Assembly: GCF_000423025.1 (NCBI RefSeq)
Contig: NZ_AUHE01000001.1
Location: 372,001 to 436,000 of the forward strand
Direction of reading: 5' to 3'
DNA length: 64,000 bases
DNA from: Gordonia shandongensis DSM 45094
GTDB taxonomy: Bacteria > Actinomycetota > Actinomycetes > Mycobacteriales > Mycobacteriaceae
In this document: one piece after another, positions 8,151-17,815 of the stretch
How positions within the stretch are numbered: the first letter of the stretch is position 1
Layout of the letters: every line of letters starts with the position of its first letter
Program-made: the position numbers and the translations under genes
Notes under the pieces: generated by a model
What the model was told of the DNA's origin: nothing
Databases searched by the model: none
What the model saw: only the letters and a program-made list of their open reading frames with translations

Positions 8151-9079
8151 GCGGTCACCTCCGGGGACTGTTCGTGCAGGAGTTCGTGCATCTGCGGGCC
8201 GGCGCCGCTGCGGGCGGCGGCGCGGGCGGCGAGCGCGCGGTAGCCGTCCACCAGGTGCGGGTCGGGCAGTCGGGCGAGGGCGGCGAGGTGGCGGGCGACG
8301 GTGGCGGTGTCGTCGCGGGCGACGGGACCGGTGAGCGCCGACGGTCCCATCGCCAACACGTTGTCGAGGGAGGCCCGCACCAGCGGGCCGAGGATCCGTT
8401 CGGCGACGCCGGGGTCGGGGCCGTCGACGGTCGCGGTGTCGCGGTGTTCGCCGTGGGGTCCGGCGATCGCGGCGTCGAGTGCGGCGACGGCGTCGCCGAT
8501 CAGTGCGATGAGGTTGTTGGCGCCGTGGGCGAGGGCGGCGTGATAGAGGGTGCGGTCGTCTTCGGCGATCCGCACGGGCGTCGCACCCATCTCCAGGACC
8601 AGGGCGGCGGCGATGGCGTCGCCGATCTCGTCGCGGGAGGTGATGCCGAAGCACGACGACGCCAGGCGTGCGGTGTCGTCGGTGGAGCCGACGAAGGTCA
8701 TCGCCGGATGCAGGGCGACGGTGATCGCGCCGAGACGGGCGAGGGGTTCGAGGATCGCGGCCCCGTGGGCTCCTGCGGTGTGGGCGACGATGGTGCCCGG
8801 CGTCGGGGCGGCCGCGGCGATCTGGTCGACGACGCCGGGAAGTTCGGTGTCGGGGACGGCGATGAGGATGAGCGAGGAGTCGGCGGTGAGGGTCGCCGTG
8901 TCGACGATCCGGGCGTCGGGGAGCCGGGCTGCCGCGCGGGATCGGGATTCCGGGGACCGGGCGACCAGGGAGGCCACGTCGTGGCCGGCCGCCGCGAGGG
9001 ATTCGCCGACGGCGGTGCCGACTCTGCCTGCGGAGACGATGCCGACACGCAGGCGCGCCGGTGCGATCGGTGCATTCAC
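8147..9079 (-). CDS. Rossmann-fold DUF2520 protein of the pantothenate operon
   Basis: A 310-residue protein with an N-terminal NAD(P)-binding fold ([23 protein letters not shown], GxxGxxG-like) and a C-terminal helical DUF2520 domain ([20 protein letters not shown]). It is the counterpart of Rv3603c, always upstream of panC in relatives. The fold and context suggest a reductase acting on a pantothenate precursor such as ketopantoate, but this is inference. The GTG start at 9079 is preceded by GGAGG at a 7-nt spacing. The 166 bp upstream (9080-9245) show no gene. Confidence 0.8.
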   Translation of the reverse strand: MNAPIAPARLRVGIVSAGRVGTAVGESLAAAGHDVASLVARSPESRSRAAARLPDARIVDTATLTADSSLILIAVPDTELPGVVDQIAAAAPTPGTIVAHTAGAHGAAILEPLARLGAITVALHPAMTFVGSTDDTARLASSCFGITSRDEIGDAIAAALVLEMGATPVRIAEDDRTLYHAALAHGANNLIALIGDAVAALDAAIAGPHGEHRDTATVDGPDPGVAERILGPLVRASLDNVLAMGPSALTGPVARDDTATVARHLAALARLPDPHLVDGYRALAARAAARSGAGPQMHELLHEQSPEVTA

Positions 9080-9245
9080 CGTCGGTCCTCCATTCGTTCC
9101 AGTCCCGGCTCTCGGTGGGGCCTCGGGTACCAGACGTTCCTGGACGAAGGATAGGCGCGCGTCACCGTGCGCGGCTACGCGGTGTGACAGTTTTCACCGG
9201 CCGGCGATCCCGTTCCGCCCCCGTTCCGAGGGGATGTCGGGGCGC

Positions 9246-10544
9246 TCACTCGGGACGACGCCGACGGCCCCCGCCCTGCTGTTCGCGGGCTTGACGGAGT
9301 CGGTCGAGGAGTTCCGACGCGGGTTGTCCGGCGCTGTGTGCGCCGTCGTCGGGGGCTGCGCGGCGACCGCGCGACTGTTCGCCGCCCTGCTGGGCGTCGT
9401 CGGCCGGCGGCTCGTAGGCGCCGGCACCGTATGCGACGCGTTCGAACGGCCCCGAATGCGCGCCCGCCTGCTCGTACTGGGCCTGCTGGTAGCGAGCCTG
9501 CTGCTCGTACTGGGCTTGCTGGTACTGGGCCTGCTCGTATTGGGCCTGCTCGTATTGGGCTCGCTCATACTGGGCCTGCTGGTCATACTGGGCCTGCTGG
9601 TCATACTGGGCCTGCTGGTCGTACTGTGCCTGCTGCTCGTACCGGTCGCGCTGGTCGTACTGGTCCTGCTCGTCACGGTAGTGAGCACCGGAGCGCTGCC
9701 GCATGTACGCCGGTTCCCTGTACTGGTCGTCCCTGTACTCGGTGTCCCTGTACTCGGTGTCCCTGTACTCGGTGTCCCTGTACTCCTGCTGCCTGTACTC
9801 CTGCTGCCCGTACTCCTGTCGGCTGTACTCGTCCTCATAGTCGCCGTCGGCCGGATCATCGGTGACCACCGGAATGATCTCGGTGAGATCGGCGACGTCG
9901 GGCTGGGCGGGTTGAGCGGCCGCCGGACGCTCGGCGGGGCCGGCCTGCGGCTCCTCGGCGGCGGGAGCGTGCCGTCCCGCGTCGGCGGGCGGGGCCGTGC
10001 TGGCGAAGTCGCGGTCGGCGGCCACGCGGTCGTCGGCGCCGGCGGCGGTGAAGCCGGCGCTCTGTCCCGTACCGAGTTCGCGCGGACGTTCCAGTCCGAT
10101 CGCCGCCCGCACATCGGGCAGCGGCGTGCCGAGCAGATGCTCCAGGCTCGCGCGGAGGGCGAGCACCTGCGCCTTGAGTTCTTCGAGCTCGACGTTGGCG
10201 TCGTGGCTCATCTCCTCGCGGATCGCCGACTCCACGTCGGTCTCGTACTGGCGGCGTGCGGCGATCTCGCGCTCCAACTGCAGCTCGTACACCAGTCGCA
10301 GATCGCGGCTGCGGGTCTCGGCCACCTCCGCCTGCTTGCGGTATTTGGTGACGAGCACGCCGCCGATCACGGCGGCCCACAGTGCGGCGATGACGGAGAT
10401 GGTTGCGGGCAGCGAGAAGTCGTTTCCGAAGAGCATCAGCAGGCTCGCCGCGAGGGCGAGGACGATGAGCGACCCGATCAACCACTGTCCACCCGAAGAG
10501 GTCGGGGTACGGCTGGCCTCTTCGGATCGTTCCTTCGAAGTCAT
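9246..10544 (-). CDS. DUF6779-like membrane protein with Tyr/Gln-rich repeat tail
   Basis: A 432-residue protein equivalent in position to Rv3604c. Two membrane helices (WLIGSLIVLALAASLLMLF and ISVIAALWAAVIGGVLV) are followed by a charged coiled-coil region (RLVYELQLEREIAARRQYETDVESAI is split over this stretch) and then a disordered tail. The tail contains tandem EYRDT/EYRQQ units (DNA 9716-9830) and about fifteen QYEQ/QYDQ-type units (DNA about 9470-9660), with no globular pattern. The start at 10544 is chosen because it leads directly into the conserved N terminus. An ATG at 10571 is also in frame. The function is unknown. The repeat tail is likely length-variable between strains. Confidence 0.75.
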   Translation of the reverse strand: MTSKERSEEASRTPTSSGGQWLIGSLIVLALAASLLMLFGNDFSLPATISVIAALWAAVIGGVLVTKYRKQAEVAETRSRDLRLVYELQLEREIAARRQYETDVESAIREEMSHDANVELEELKAQVLALRASLEHLLGTPLPDVRAAIGLERPRELGTGQSAGFTAAGADDRVAADRDFASTAPPADAGRHAPAAEEPQAGPAERPAAAQPAQPDVADLTEIIPVVTDDPADGDYEDEYSRQEYGQQEYRQQEYRDTEYRDTEYRDTEYRDDQYREPAYMRQRSGAHYRDEQDQYDQRDRYEQQAQYDQQAQYDQQAQYDQQAQYERAQYEQAQYEQAQYQQAQYEQQARYQQAQYEQAGAHSGPFERVAYGAGAYEPPADDAQQGGEQSRGRRAAPDDGAHSAGQPASELLDRLRQAREQQGGGRRRRPE

Positions 10545-10605
10545 GGTGGCAAACTTACCCGCCGACCCCATCCTTCACGCCACTCCGGTGCGGAGAGTCG
10601 AACTA

Positions 10606-11154
10606 TCAGGCCAGTTGCGGGGGCCGCTCCGGATCGGCGCCGTCGGGCTCCGGATCGTCGGGGGCGCGGCAGCAGTGCTCCAGCCAGACGGCGGCCGCGG
10701 CCAGCAGCACGCCGCCGACCGCACCGACGATCGCCGCCGGACGGTCGGCGCGGGCGGCGTCGAGGATTCCGTTGGTGTAGAGGAAGGCGAGCACCCCGGT
10801 CCAGCCGCCGGCGGCGATGGCGCCCAGGATCGCCGACGCCTTCGCCAACGCCACGAGGCGTGCCGCCGTGATGGGGTGCAGTTGGCCGCGCGCCGCTCCG
10901 ACCTCCCGGTTCGCGACCCGTGCACGGACGATGAAACCGATGATCACCTCGATGACGGCGAGCACGTAGAACAGGAGGCCGGCCGGCCACGGCAGCGGAG
11001 GGAAGTCGCCGTAGTTGTAGCGGATGAGGATCCACATCGCGATCCCGGCGACGGCCGCGATCACCACGAGGTCGCGGATCCGCGTGGGGCCCATCCGGTC
11101 GTCGTCGTCCGGCTCGGAGCCCGGTGGGCGGCGCCCCGGTTCGGGGGCGGTCAT
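10606..11154 (-). CDS. DUF3180 membrane protein
   Basis: A 182-residue integral membrane protein, counterpart of Rv3605c, always between the fol genes and the DUF6779 gene in relatives. Four hydrophobic helices are visible: VVIAAVAGIAMWILI, PWPAGLLFYVLAVIEVIIGFIV, ASAILGAIAAGGWTGVLAFLY and AAIVGAVGGVLLAAAAVWLE. The loop ANREVGAARGQLHPITAARLVALAKA is the conserved family signature. Its ATG overlaps the folK stop (ATGA), so translation is coupled to folK. The function is unknown. Confidence 0.85.
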   Translation of the reverse strand: MTAPEPGRRPPGSEPDDDDRMGPTRIRDLVVIAAVAGIAMWILIRYNYGDFPPLPWPAGLLFYVLAVIEVIIGFIVRARVANREVGAARGQLHPITAARLVALAKASAILGAIAAGGWTGVLAFLYTNGILDAARADRPAAIVGAVGGVLLAAAAVWLEHCCRAPDDPEPDGADPERPPQLA

Positions 11155-11690
11155 GCGAGATCACCGACCCGTACGACGCCGGCGGTCTCGTCCGGATCGA
11201 GGGCGGCGACGAGGTCGGTCACGGCGGCCGGCCCCGACGGGGTCCACAGCCGGGCGTCCGCGTCGATCTCGAGCCACGGGACGAGGACGAACGCGCGCTG
11301 TGCGGCCCGCGGGTGCGGGAGCGTCAACTCCTCGTCGTCGGAGACGACGGTCTGGAAGTCGGCGGTCTGGAAGTCGGCGGTCTGGAAGTCGGCGGCGATG
11401 TCGATGACGTCGACGTCGAGCGTTCGCGGTCCCCACCGGACGTCGCGCACGCGGTCGGCGGCCTGCTCGGCGCGGCGACAGAAGTCGAGCCAGTCGATCG
11501 GTCGACGCTCGCCCTCGGCGATCAGCGTCACGTTGAGGAAGTCGTCTTGGCGCACTCCGCCCCACGGTGCCGTCCGGTAGACGCCCGACACGGCGACGAG
11601 GTCGTCGGCCAATGCCTCCGCGACCTCCCGCAGTCGGGCCCGGCTGTCACCGATGTTCGATCCGGCCGACAGCACGGCGCGCGTGGTCAT
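11151..11690 (-). CDS. folK: HPPK: 6-hydroxymethyl-dihydropterin pyrophosphokinase
   Basis: Transfers pyrophosphate to hydroxymethyl-dihydropterin, the step before FolP. The 179-residue protein shows [13 protein letters not shown] (start of the fold), VYRTAPWGG, the DFLNV strand, and the signature [14 protein letters not shown], which holds the two Mg-binding aspartates. Directly after it, the loop contains three in-frame copies of ADFQT from a DNA tandem repeat (11347-11396) not usual in the family. [16 protein letters not shown] follows and is intact. The start overlaps the folB stop (ATGA). Confidence 0.9.
   Translation of the reverse strand: MTTRAVLSAGSNIGDSRARLREVAEALADDLVAVSGVYRTAPWGGVRQDDFLNVTLIAEGERRPIDWLDFCRRAEQAADRVRDVRWGPRTLDVDVIDIAADFQTADFQTADFQTVVSDDEELTLPHPRAAQRAFVLVPWLEIDADARLWTPSGPAAVTDLVAALDPDETAGVVRVGDLA
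11347..11396. repeat. In-frame 15-bp tandem repeat inside folK
   Basis: GTCTGGAAGTCGGCG is repeated three times and adds (ADFQT) units to a surface loop of FolK between the catalytic motif and the LPHPR segment. The reading frame is preserved. Confidence 0.8.
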
Positions 11691-12085
11691 CGCGCGGCCC
11701 GCCTCGCCTCCGCGATCGCGCGGGTCTTGACCGATCGTCGGGTGACGACGGCGACGTCGTCGAAGGTCAGCGGGATCGGCGCCGACGGTTTGTGCACGGT
11801 GACCTCGCACGCCGAGATGCGGGTGTCGTCCATGATCGAGTCGGCGATCCGCGCGCCGAGGGTCTCGATGAGGTTGCACGGTTCGCCCGCGACGACGTCG
11901 TGTGCGCGTTGTGCCAGCTCGCCGTAGTCGACGGTGTCGTTCAGGTCGTCGCTCTCGGCGGCCGCCGACAGGTCGACCCACAGTGTGACGTCGATGACGA
12001 ACTCCTGGCCGTCGCGACGTTCGTGGTCGAAGACGCCGTGGTTCCCGCGGACTCGCAGGCCCTTCAGTTCGATCCGGTCAGCCAT
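11687..12085 (-). CDS. folB: Dihydroneopterin aldolase
   Basis: Converts dihydroneopterin to hydroxymethyl-dihydropterin. The 132-residue protein starts [23 protein letters not shown], the family hallmark, and has the catalytic-region Tyr/Glu strand VDYGELAQ, the Glu in [12 protein letters not shown], and the C-terminal [17 protein letters not shown]. The ATG at 12085 is preferred over the ATG at 12091 because GGAGAGG is then well spaced. It overlaps the end of folP by 8 bp and the start of folK by 3 bp, so it is coupled in the fol operon. Confidence 0.93.
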   Translation of the reverse strand: MADRIELKGLRVRGNHGVFDHERRDGQEFVIDVTLWVDLSAAAESDDLNDTVDYGELAQRAHDVVAGEPCNLIETLGARIADSIMDDTRISACEVTVHKPSAPIPLTFDDVAVVTRRSVKTRAIAEARRAAR

Positions 12086-12965
12086 GCCCATCCCCTCTCC
12101 GGCCGCCGCCGCGCCAGGCGTGAGCGACCTCGATCGCGTCGCGGCTCGACACGACGTCGTGCACCCGTACCCCCCATGCTCCCCCATGAGCCGACAGTGT
12201 GGAGATCGCCGCGGTCGCGACTTCGCGTCCCGCGGGTTCGCGGTCGACGCCGTCGCGCGCCAGCAGCGCCCCGAGGAACCGTTTGCGGGAGGCGCCGATG
12301 AGGACGGGGAAGCCGAGGCCGACGAGGGTCGGCAGGGCGTGCAGGAGCGCCCAGTTGTGGTCGGCAGTCTTCGCGAACCCGAGTCCGGGGTCGAGGATGA
12401 TCTGGTCGGGGTCGACGCCTGCGGCGACGGCGGCGTCGACTTGGCCGAGCAGTTCGCCCGACACCTCGGCGACGACGTCGCGGTATCCGCCGGCGTCGTT
12501 GACGCGGTGGGTGAAGTGGCGGTCGCCGCCGGTGGGGCCGGTGGTCGGGCGCCAGTGCATGAGGATCCACGGTGCGCGGGTCTGCGCCATGAGGGGCGCC
12601 ATCCGCGGGTCGGCGCGGCCCCCGGACACGTCGTTGACGAGGGCGGCGCCGGCGTCGAGGGCGTCGGCGGCCACGGCGGCCCGCATGGTGTCGACCGATA
12701 CTCGGGCTCCTGCGGCGGCGAGGTCGCGGATCACGGGGACGACGCGGGCCGACTCGGTGTCGGGGTCGACGCGGACGGCGCCGGGTCGGGTCGACTCACC
12801 GCCGACGTCGATGATGTCGGCGCCCTGGTCGAGGAGGCGCAGACCGTGTGCCACGGCGTCGTCGAGGTCGAGGTAGCGGCCGCCGTCGGAGAACGAGTCG
12901 GCCGTGACGTTCACGACGCCCATCACCAGGGTGCGGTCGGGGTCGGCCGCGGTCGCGGAGGTCAC
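12078..12965 (-). CDS. folP: Dihydropteroate synthase
   Basis: Joins hydroxymethyl-dihydropterin pyrophosphate with p-aminobenzoate; the target of sulfonamides. The 295-residue TIM barrel shows [16 protein letters not shown] (loop 1), [11 protein letters not shown] (loop 2), [29 protein letters not shown], and the substrate-binding lysine segment [10 protein letters not shown]. The GTG start at 12965 overlaps the folE stop (GTGA). All expected motifs are intact. Confidence 0.95.
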   Translation of the reverse strand: MTSATAADPDRTLVMGVVNVTADSFSDGGRYLDLDDAVAHGLRLLDQGADIIDVGGESTRPGAVRVDPDTESARVVPVIRDLAAAGARVSVDTMRAAVAADALDAGAALVNDVSGGRADPRMAPLMAQTRAPWILMHWRPTTGPTGGDRHFTHRVNDAGGYRDVVAEVSGELLGQVDAAVAAGVDPDQIILDPGLGFAKTADHNWALLHALPTLVGLGFPVLIGASRKRFLGALLARDGVDREPAGREVATAAISTLSAHGGAWGVRVHDVVSSRDAIEVAHAWRGGGRRGDGHG

Positions 12966-13588
12966 CGGGTGATGAGATCGAGGGCTTCGCCGCGCGAGAC
13001 CGCACTGGTCTTGAACAGGCCGCGTACCGCGGAGGTGGTGGTGCGGGCGCCCGGTTTCCGGATTCCGCGCATCGCCATGCAGAGGTGTTCGGCCTCGATG
13101 ACGACGATCACGCCGCGCGGGTCGAGTCTGCGGACCAGGGCGTCGGCGATCTGGCTGGTGAGGCGTTCCTGCACCTGCGGGCGTTTGGCGTACAGGTCGA
13201 CGACGCGGGCGAGTTTGGACAGGCCGGTGACCTGGCCGCTCTCGCCGGGGATGTAGCCGACGTGGGCGACGCCGTGGAAGGAGACGAGGTGGTGTTCGCA
13301 GGTGGAGTACATCGGGATGTCCTTCACCAGGACGAGTTCCTCGTGGTCTTCGTCGAAGACGGTGGCGAGGACCTCGTCGGGGTCGGTGTAGAGGCCGGCG
13401 AACATCTCGCGGTAGGCGTTCGCGACGCGTGCTGGGGTGCGGCGGAGTCCGGCTCGATCGGGGTCCTCGCCGACCGCGATCAGCAGTTCGCGGACCGCGG
13501 CCTCGGCACGTTCTTGATCGAACACGCGCTCGGCGTCACCGGACACCACCGTCAGAGCGTCCACCGAATGCTGTTGGATCTCGGTCAT
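12962..13588 (-). CDS. folE: GTP cyclohydrolase I
   Basis: Opens the folate pathway by converting GTP to dihydroneopterin triphosphate. The 208-residue protein shows the zinc and active-site motifs [47 protein letters not shown] and [15 protein letters not shown]. It is first of the folE-P-B-K-DUF3180 run on the minus strand, and is probably read from the ftsH side as in M. tuberculosis. The start at 13588 follows a GGAAAG ribosome-binding site. The 83-bp gap to ftsH holds a triplicated 13-mer. Confidence 0.95.
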   Translation of the reverse strand: MTEIQQHSVDALTVVSGDAERVFDQERAEAAVRELLIAVGEDPDRAGLRRTPARVANAYREMFAGLYTDPDEVLATVFDEDHEELVLVKDIPMYSTCEHHLVSFHGVAHVGYIPGESGQVTGLSKLARVVDLYAKRPQVQERLTSQIADALVRRLDPRGVIVVIEAEHLCMAMRGIRKPGARTTTSAVRGLFKTSAVSRGEALDLITR

Positions 13589-13607
13589 CTGTGCTTTCCC
13601 TTTTCCG

Positions 13608-13655
13608 AACCCTGTAGTCCCTGACAACCCTGTAGTCCTGAAAACCCTGTAGTCC
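13608..13655. repeat. Triplicated 13-mer between ftsH and folE
   Basis: AACCCTGTAGTCC occurs at 13608-13620, 13626-13638 and 13643-13655, separated by 4-5 different bases. It lies between the ftsH stop and the folE ribosome-binding site. It is too short and directly repeated, so it is not a hairpin. Confidence 0.8.
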
Positions 13656-13671
13656 TCGCCGGTTGTTCGGC

Positions 13672-16050
13672 TCAGCGGCCGCGCGTCTCGTCGGACGGCG
13701 GCCAGCCGGGTGCCGACCAGTCGCGCGGGGCGCCGTAGTCGGGACGGGTGCCGCCGGGACGCGGGCCGCCCGCCTGCTGGTCTCCAGGCTGCTGGTCCCC
13801 AGCCTGCTGATCTCCCGCCGGCTGGTCCCCGTTCTGGGGTGCCCCGTTCTGGGGTGCACCGTTCTGGGGTGTCTCGTTCTGGGGTGTCTGGCCCTGCGGT
13901 GCCCCGTACTGCTGCGGTGCCCCGTACTGCTGGGGCGCCCCATGCGGCTGCGGTGCCCCGTACTGGGGAGGCTGGGGCTGACCGTACGGCGGTCCCCCGT
14001 ACTGGGGTGACCCGTATTGGGGCGGCTGCCCGTACGGCGGGTAACCCGCCGGCTGCGCCTGCCCGCCCGCGGGTGCGGCACCCGCCGGGACCGGTGCCGG
14101 CGTCTCGACCGGCGGCCACGGCTCACCTCGCTCGGCGGCCAGTTCGCCCGGCGTCTTGATCGGCGGTTTGGCGCTCGGGGTGCGTTCACCGAAGTCGTCG
14201 AACTTGGTGATCCGACCCCGCTTGGTGACGTCGGTCAGAATCTTCTCGAGATCCTTGCGGACCAGCGTCTCCTTCTCCAGGAGGGCGCCGGCGAGGACGT
14301 CGAGGACGTCGCGGTACTCGTTGAGGATCGACCACGCCTCGGTGTGGGCGGCCTCGATGAGGTCGCGCACCTCCGCGTCGATCTCCGCGGCCACCCCGGC
14401 CGAGAAGTCCTGCGACGAGCCCATCCCGCGGCCGAGGAACGGGTCGCCCTGCTCCTGGCCGTAGCGGACAGCACCCAGCCGGGCGCTCATGCCGTACTCG
14501 GTCACCATCGCGCGAGCGACCTTGGTGGCCTGGTCGATGTCGGAGCTCGCGCCCGTCGTCGGCTCGTGGAACACCAGTTCCTCGGCGGCGCGGCCGCCCA
14601 TCGTCATCACGAGTCGCGCGAGCATCTCGGAGCGGGTCATCAGCTCCTTGTCCTGCTCGGGTACGGCCAGCGCGTGACCGCCGGTGCGGCCGCGAGCCAG
14701 GATCGTGACCTTGTAGATCGGGTCGAGGTCGGGCATCGCCCACGCCGCGAGCGTGTGACCGCTCTCGTGGTAGGCGACGACCTTCTTCTCGTGTTCGCTG
14801 ATGACGCGGCTCTTGCGGCGCGGACCGCCGATCACGCGGTCGACGGCCTCCTCCAACGCCTCACCGGTGATCACCGTCTGGTTCTCGCGGGCGGTGAGCA
14901 GTGCGGCCTCGTTGATGACGTTCGCCAGGTCGGCGCCCGACATGCCGGGCGTCCGCTTGGCCAGACCGTCGAGGTCGGCGTCGGGTGCGATCGGCTTGCC
15001 CTTGGCGTGGACGGCCAGGATGGCCTTGCGGCCCGCGATGTCGGGGTTGCCGACGGGGATCTGCCGGTCGAAGCGACCGGGGCGCAGCAGTGCCGGGTCG
15101 AGGATGTCGGGCCGGTTGGTGGCCGCCATGACGATGACCCCGGAACGCTCGCCGAAGCCGTCCATCTCCACGAGGAGCTGGTTGAGGGTCTGCTCGCGCT
15201 CGTCGTGACCGCCGCCGAGACCGGCACCGCGCTGGCGTCCGACGGCGTCGATCTCGTCGACGAAGATGATGCACGGGTTGTTCTGTTTGGCCTGCTCGAA
15301 CATGTCGCGGACGCGGGAGGCGCCGACGCCGACGAACATCTCCACGAAGTCGGAGCCGGAGATCGTGAAGAACGGCACGCCGGCCTCGCCGGCGACGGCG
15401 CGCGCCAGCAGCGTCTTACCGGTTCCGGGCGGACCGTAGAGCAGCACGCCCTTGGGGATCTTGGCGCCGAGGGCCTGGTAGCGGGCCGGGTTCTGCAGGA
15501 AGTCGCGGATCTCGTCGAGTTCTTCGACGGCCTCGTCGGAGCCGGCCACGTCGGCGAACGTGGTCTTCGGCATGTCCTTGGTGAGCTGCTTGGCCTTGGA
15601 TTTGCCGAAGCCCATCACGCCGCCGCGTCCACCCTGCATGCGGGTCATGACGAAGAAGAACAGGCCGAACAGGATGATCATCGGGAGGACGAAGATCAGC
15701 AGCGACTGCAGGATCCCCGAGTCCTTGGTGATGTTGGTCTGGTAGTCGGCACCGGTCTTGACCACCGAGTCGAAGATGCGACTCGAGACGCCCGACGGGT
15801 ATTGGGCCATGATCTTGGTGGCGTCGCTGTCGTCGACCTTGATCGCCTTCTTCAAGGTGATCCGGAGCCGTTGCTCCCGGTCGTCGATCTGCACCGACTC
15901 GATGTTCTTGGCGTTCAGCTGCGCCATCGCGACCGACGTGTCGACTTCGGAGTACTCGCGGTCGGAGTTGCGCAGCTCGCTGAAGCCCCATAGGGCGAAC
16001 AGGATGACGGCCACGATGGCCAGATTCCGGAACAGTGTCTTGCGATTCAT
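13672..16050 (-). CDS. ftsH: ATP-dependent zinc metalloprotease FtsH
   Basis: Membrane-anchored AAA+ protease that degrades unfolded membrane proteins and regulators. The 792-residue protein has an N-terminal membrane helix ([14 protein letters not shown]), an extracytoplasmic domain, a second helix ([18 protein letters not shown]), Walker A (GPPGTGKT, about 206-213), Walker B (IIFVDEID), the SRH ([19 protein letters not shown]), and the zinc site HESGH. The catalytic part is intact. The last about 150 residues form a Pro/Gln/Gly/Tyr-rich tail with APQQYG, NGAPQ and GDQQ repeats, more repetitive than the M. tuberculosis tail. The start MNRKT is chosen by comparison with that protein. Confidence 0.95.
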   Translation of the reverse strand: MNRKTLFRNLAIVAVILFALWGFSELRNSDREYSEVDTSVAMAQLNAKNIESVQIDDREQRLRITLKKAIKVDDSDATKIMAQYPSGVSSRIFDSVVKTGADYQTNITKDSGILQSLLIFVLPMIILFGLFFFVMTRMQGGRGGVMGFGKSKAKQLTKDMPKTTFADVAGSDEAVEELDEIRDFLQNPARYQALGAKIPKGVLLYGPPGTGKTLLARAVAGEAGVPFFTISGSDFVEMFVGVGASRVRDMFEQAKQNNPCIIFVDEIDAVGRQRGAGLGGGHDEREQTLNQLLVEMDGFGERSGVIVMAATNRPDILDPALLRPGRFDRQIPVGNPDIAGRKAILAVHAKGKPIAPDADLDGLAKRTPGMSGADLANVINEAALLTARENQTVITGEALEEAVDRVIGGPRRKSRVISEHEKKVVAYHESGHTLAAWAMPDLDPIYKVTILARGRTGGHALAVPEQDKELMTRSEMLARLVMTMGGRAAEELVFHEPTTGASSDIDQATKVARAMVTEYGMSARLGAVRYGQEQGDPFLGRGMGSSQDFSAGVAAEIDAEVRDLIEAAHTEAWSILNEYRDVLDVLAGALLEKETLVRKDLEKILTDVTKRGRITKFDDFGERTPSAKPPIKTPGELAAERGEPWPPVETPAPVPAGAAPAGGQAQPAGYPPYGQPPQYGSPQYGGPPYGQPQPPQYGAPQPHGAPQQYGAPQQYGAPQGQTPQNETPQNGAPQNGAPQNGDQPAGDQQAGDQQPGDQQAGGPRPGGTRPDYGAPRDWSAPGWPPSDETRGR

Positions 16051-16208
16051 GCGTCTCTGCACGAACCCGGTTCACCGGTGACGCGGCGGCGTCGGTGATC
16101 CGGGCTCCTTGTCCTTCCCGTCGGCTCGAAGTACGAGGCTACCCGTCCTAGTCGGCACTCCGACCTCAACGTCAACGACTCGGGGCTGCCGGTTGTTCCA
16201 GGGGTCGC

Positions 16209-16772
16209 TCAGGACGAGTACACCGACGGGTGCAGGCGCCCCACATACGGCAGGTCTCGGTACCGCTCGGCGTAGTCCAGGCCGTACCCGACGACGAACT
16301 CGTTGGGGATGTCGAAGCCGACGTCGCTGACTTCCAGGTTGGCGCGGACCGCGTCGGGTTTGCGGAGCAGCGTGACCACGTCGAGCGACCGCGGCGACCG
16401 GGTCGCCAGGTTCTTGATCAGCCACGACAGGGTGAGACCGGAGTCGATGACGTCTTCGACGATGAGGACGTCGCGGTCGGTGATGTCGCGGTCGAGGTCT
16501 TTGAGGATCCGCACGACGCCCGACGACGACGTCGAGGAGCCGTAGCTCGAGACTGCCATGAACTCGAGTTGCGACGGGATCGGGAGCGCGCGGGCGAAGT
16601 CCGTCATGAACATCACAGCGCCCTTGAGCACTCCGATGAGCACGAGGTCCTGGGGTGCGTCCCGGTAGCGTTCGCCGACGACCCGGGCCATCTCCCGGGT
16701 GCGTTCCTGGATCTGTTCCCGAGTGATCAGGACGTCTTCGATGTCTTCGCCATAGCAGTCGTCGGAGTCCAC
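16209..16772 (-). CDS. hpt: Hypoxanthine phosphoribosyltransferase
   Basis: Purine salvage: joins hypoxanthine or guanine with PRPP to give IMP or GMP. The 187-residue protein shows [18 protein letters not shown] (pyrophosphate loop), the flexible-loop [16 protein letters not shown], the PRPP motif [17 protein letters not shown] and [18 protein letters not shown] at the end. The GTG start at 16772 is the best fit to family length. It lies downstream of tilS, as in M. tuberculosis. The 158-bp gap to ftsH is gene-free. Confidence 0.92.
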   Translation of the reverse strand: MDSDDCYGEDIEDVLITREQIQERTREMARVVGERYRDAPQDLVLIGVLKGAVMFMTDFARALPIPSQLEFMAVSSYGSSTSSSGVVRILKDLDRDITDRDVLIVEDVIDSGLTLSWLIKNLATRSPRSLDVVTLLRKPDAVRANLEVSDVGFDIPNEFVVGYGLDYAERYRDLPYVGRLHPSVYSS

Positions 16773-16843
16773 GTTTCTCAGTCTCGCACGCCGCCGCGGG
16801 GCGGTGAGAATCCGGAGGCGTTTTCGGGCTGTCGGGTGCGGTC

Positions 16844-17815
16844 TCACCGCGGGATGCGGCGGGCGGTGAGATCGCCGCCGACCCGTTCCACCACGAGCCG
16901 GTGGTCGGCGTCGCCGCCGACGGCGATCGGCCCCTGACCGTGCCAGTGCGTCACGAGGGCGTCGACGGCGCTCACCGTGCGGTGGCCGGGTTCGACGGCG
17001 CCGATCGAGATGAGCCAGCGGCGCAGGACGCGGGTGCGCAGTGCCGTCGGACGGCCGTCGAGCGCGTCGATGCGCAGGGCGCGGTCGTGGGCGGTCTCGG
17101 CGAGCAGGCGGTCGGCCGGTTCGTCGAGGGCGTCGGCGTCGTCGCGCAGTTGTGTCGCGGTGCGCGCCAGGGCGTCGGCGACTCCGCCGCCGAGGACGTC
17201 GTCGAGCAGTGGGAGCACCTCGGTGCGGAGCCGGACGCGGGTGAATCGCGGGTCGACGTTGTGCGGGTCGTCCCAGACGGGCAGGCCCCAGCCGCGGCAG
17301 GCGTCGCGGGTCTGGGCGCGGCGCACGTCGAGCAGCGGACGTCCCCACGGCGGCCGCCACGGCCGCATTCCGGCCAGCGACCGCGCACCGGACCCGCGTC
17401 CGAGTCCGAGGAGGACCGTCTCGGCCTGGTCGTCGAGGGTGTGGCCGAGGAGTACCGGGCGTCCGTCGCGGGCGGCGTCGAGCGCCGCGTAGCGGGCCCG
17501 TCGGGCGGCCGCCTCGGGGCCGCCGTCGGCGTCGACCGTGACGCTCCGGATCTCGGCGGTCGCGCCGAGGGTCCGGGCGGTGTCGGCGGCGTCGTGTGCG
17601 ACGCGGTCGGAACCGTGCTGCAGCGCGTGGTCGACCACCACGGCGTGCACGTCGAGTCCCGAGCGGACGGCGGCGGCGGTGAGGGCCAGGGAGTCGGCGC
17701 CGCCGGAGAGTCCGACGGCGATGCGCGTCAGTCGATGGCGGTCGGCGAACCGCCGGACGGCGCCGACGACGGCGCGTTGGGCGGGGTCGCCGGTCAGAGC
17801 ACCCGTTCGATCCAT
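16844..17815 (-). CDS. tilS: tRNA(Ile)-lysidine synthetase
   Basis: Modifies C34 of the tRNA-Ile CAU anticodon to lysidine, so that AUA codons are read. The 323-residue N-type ATP pyrophosphatase shows the PP-loop [12 protein letters not shown], then [10 protein letters not shown], the [20 protein letters not shown] motif and [16 protein letters not shown]. The protein is shorter than E. coli TilS but usual for this order. The ATG at 17815 overlaps the end of the preceding zincin gene by 22 bp and lies upstream of hpt. Confidence 0.93.
   Translation of the reverse strand: MDRTGALTGDPAQRAVVGAVRRFADRHRLTRIAVGLSGGADSLALTAAAVRSGLDVHAVVVDHALQHGSDRVAHDAADTARTLGATAEIRSVTVDADGGPEAAARRARYAALDAARDGRPVLLGHTLDDQAETVLLGLGRGSGARSLAGMRPWRPPWGRPLLDVRRAQTRDACRGWGLPVWDDPHNVDPRFTRVRLRTEVLPLLDDVLGGGVADALARTATQLRDDADALDEPADRLLAETAHDRALRIDALDGRPTALRTRVLRRWLISIGAVEPGHRTVSAVDALVTHWHGQGPIAVGGDADHRLVVERVGGDLTARRIPR

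Noticed and set aside
13608-13655. Terminator or attenuator between ftsH and folE
   Set aside because: The 13-mers are direct, not inverted, repeats and do not fold on themselves.
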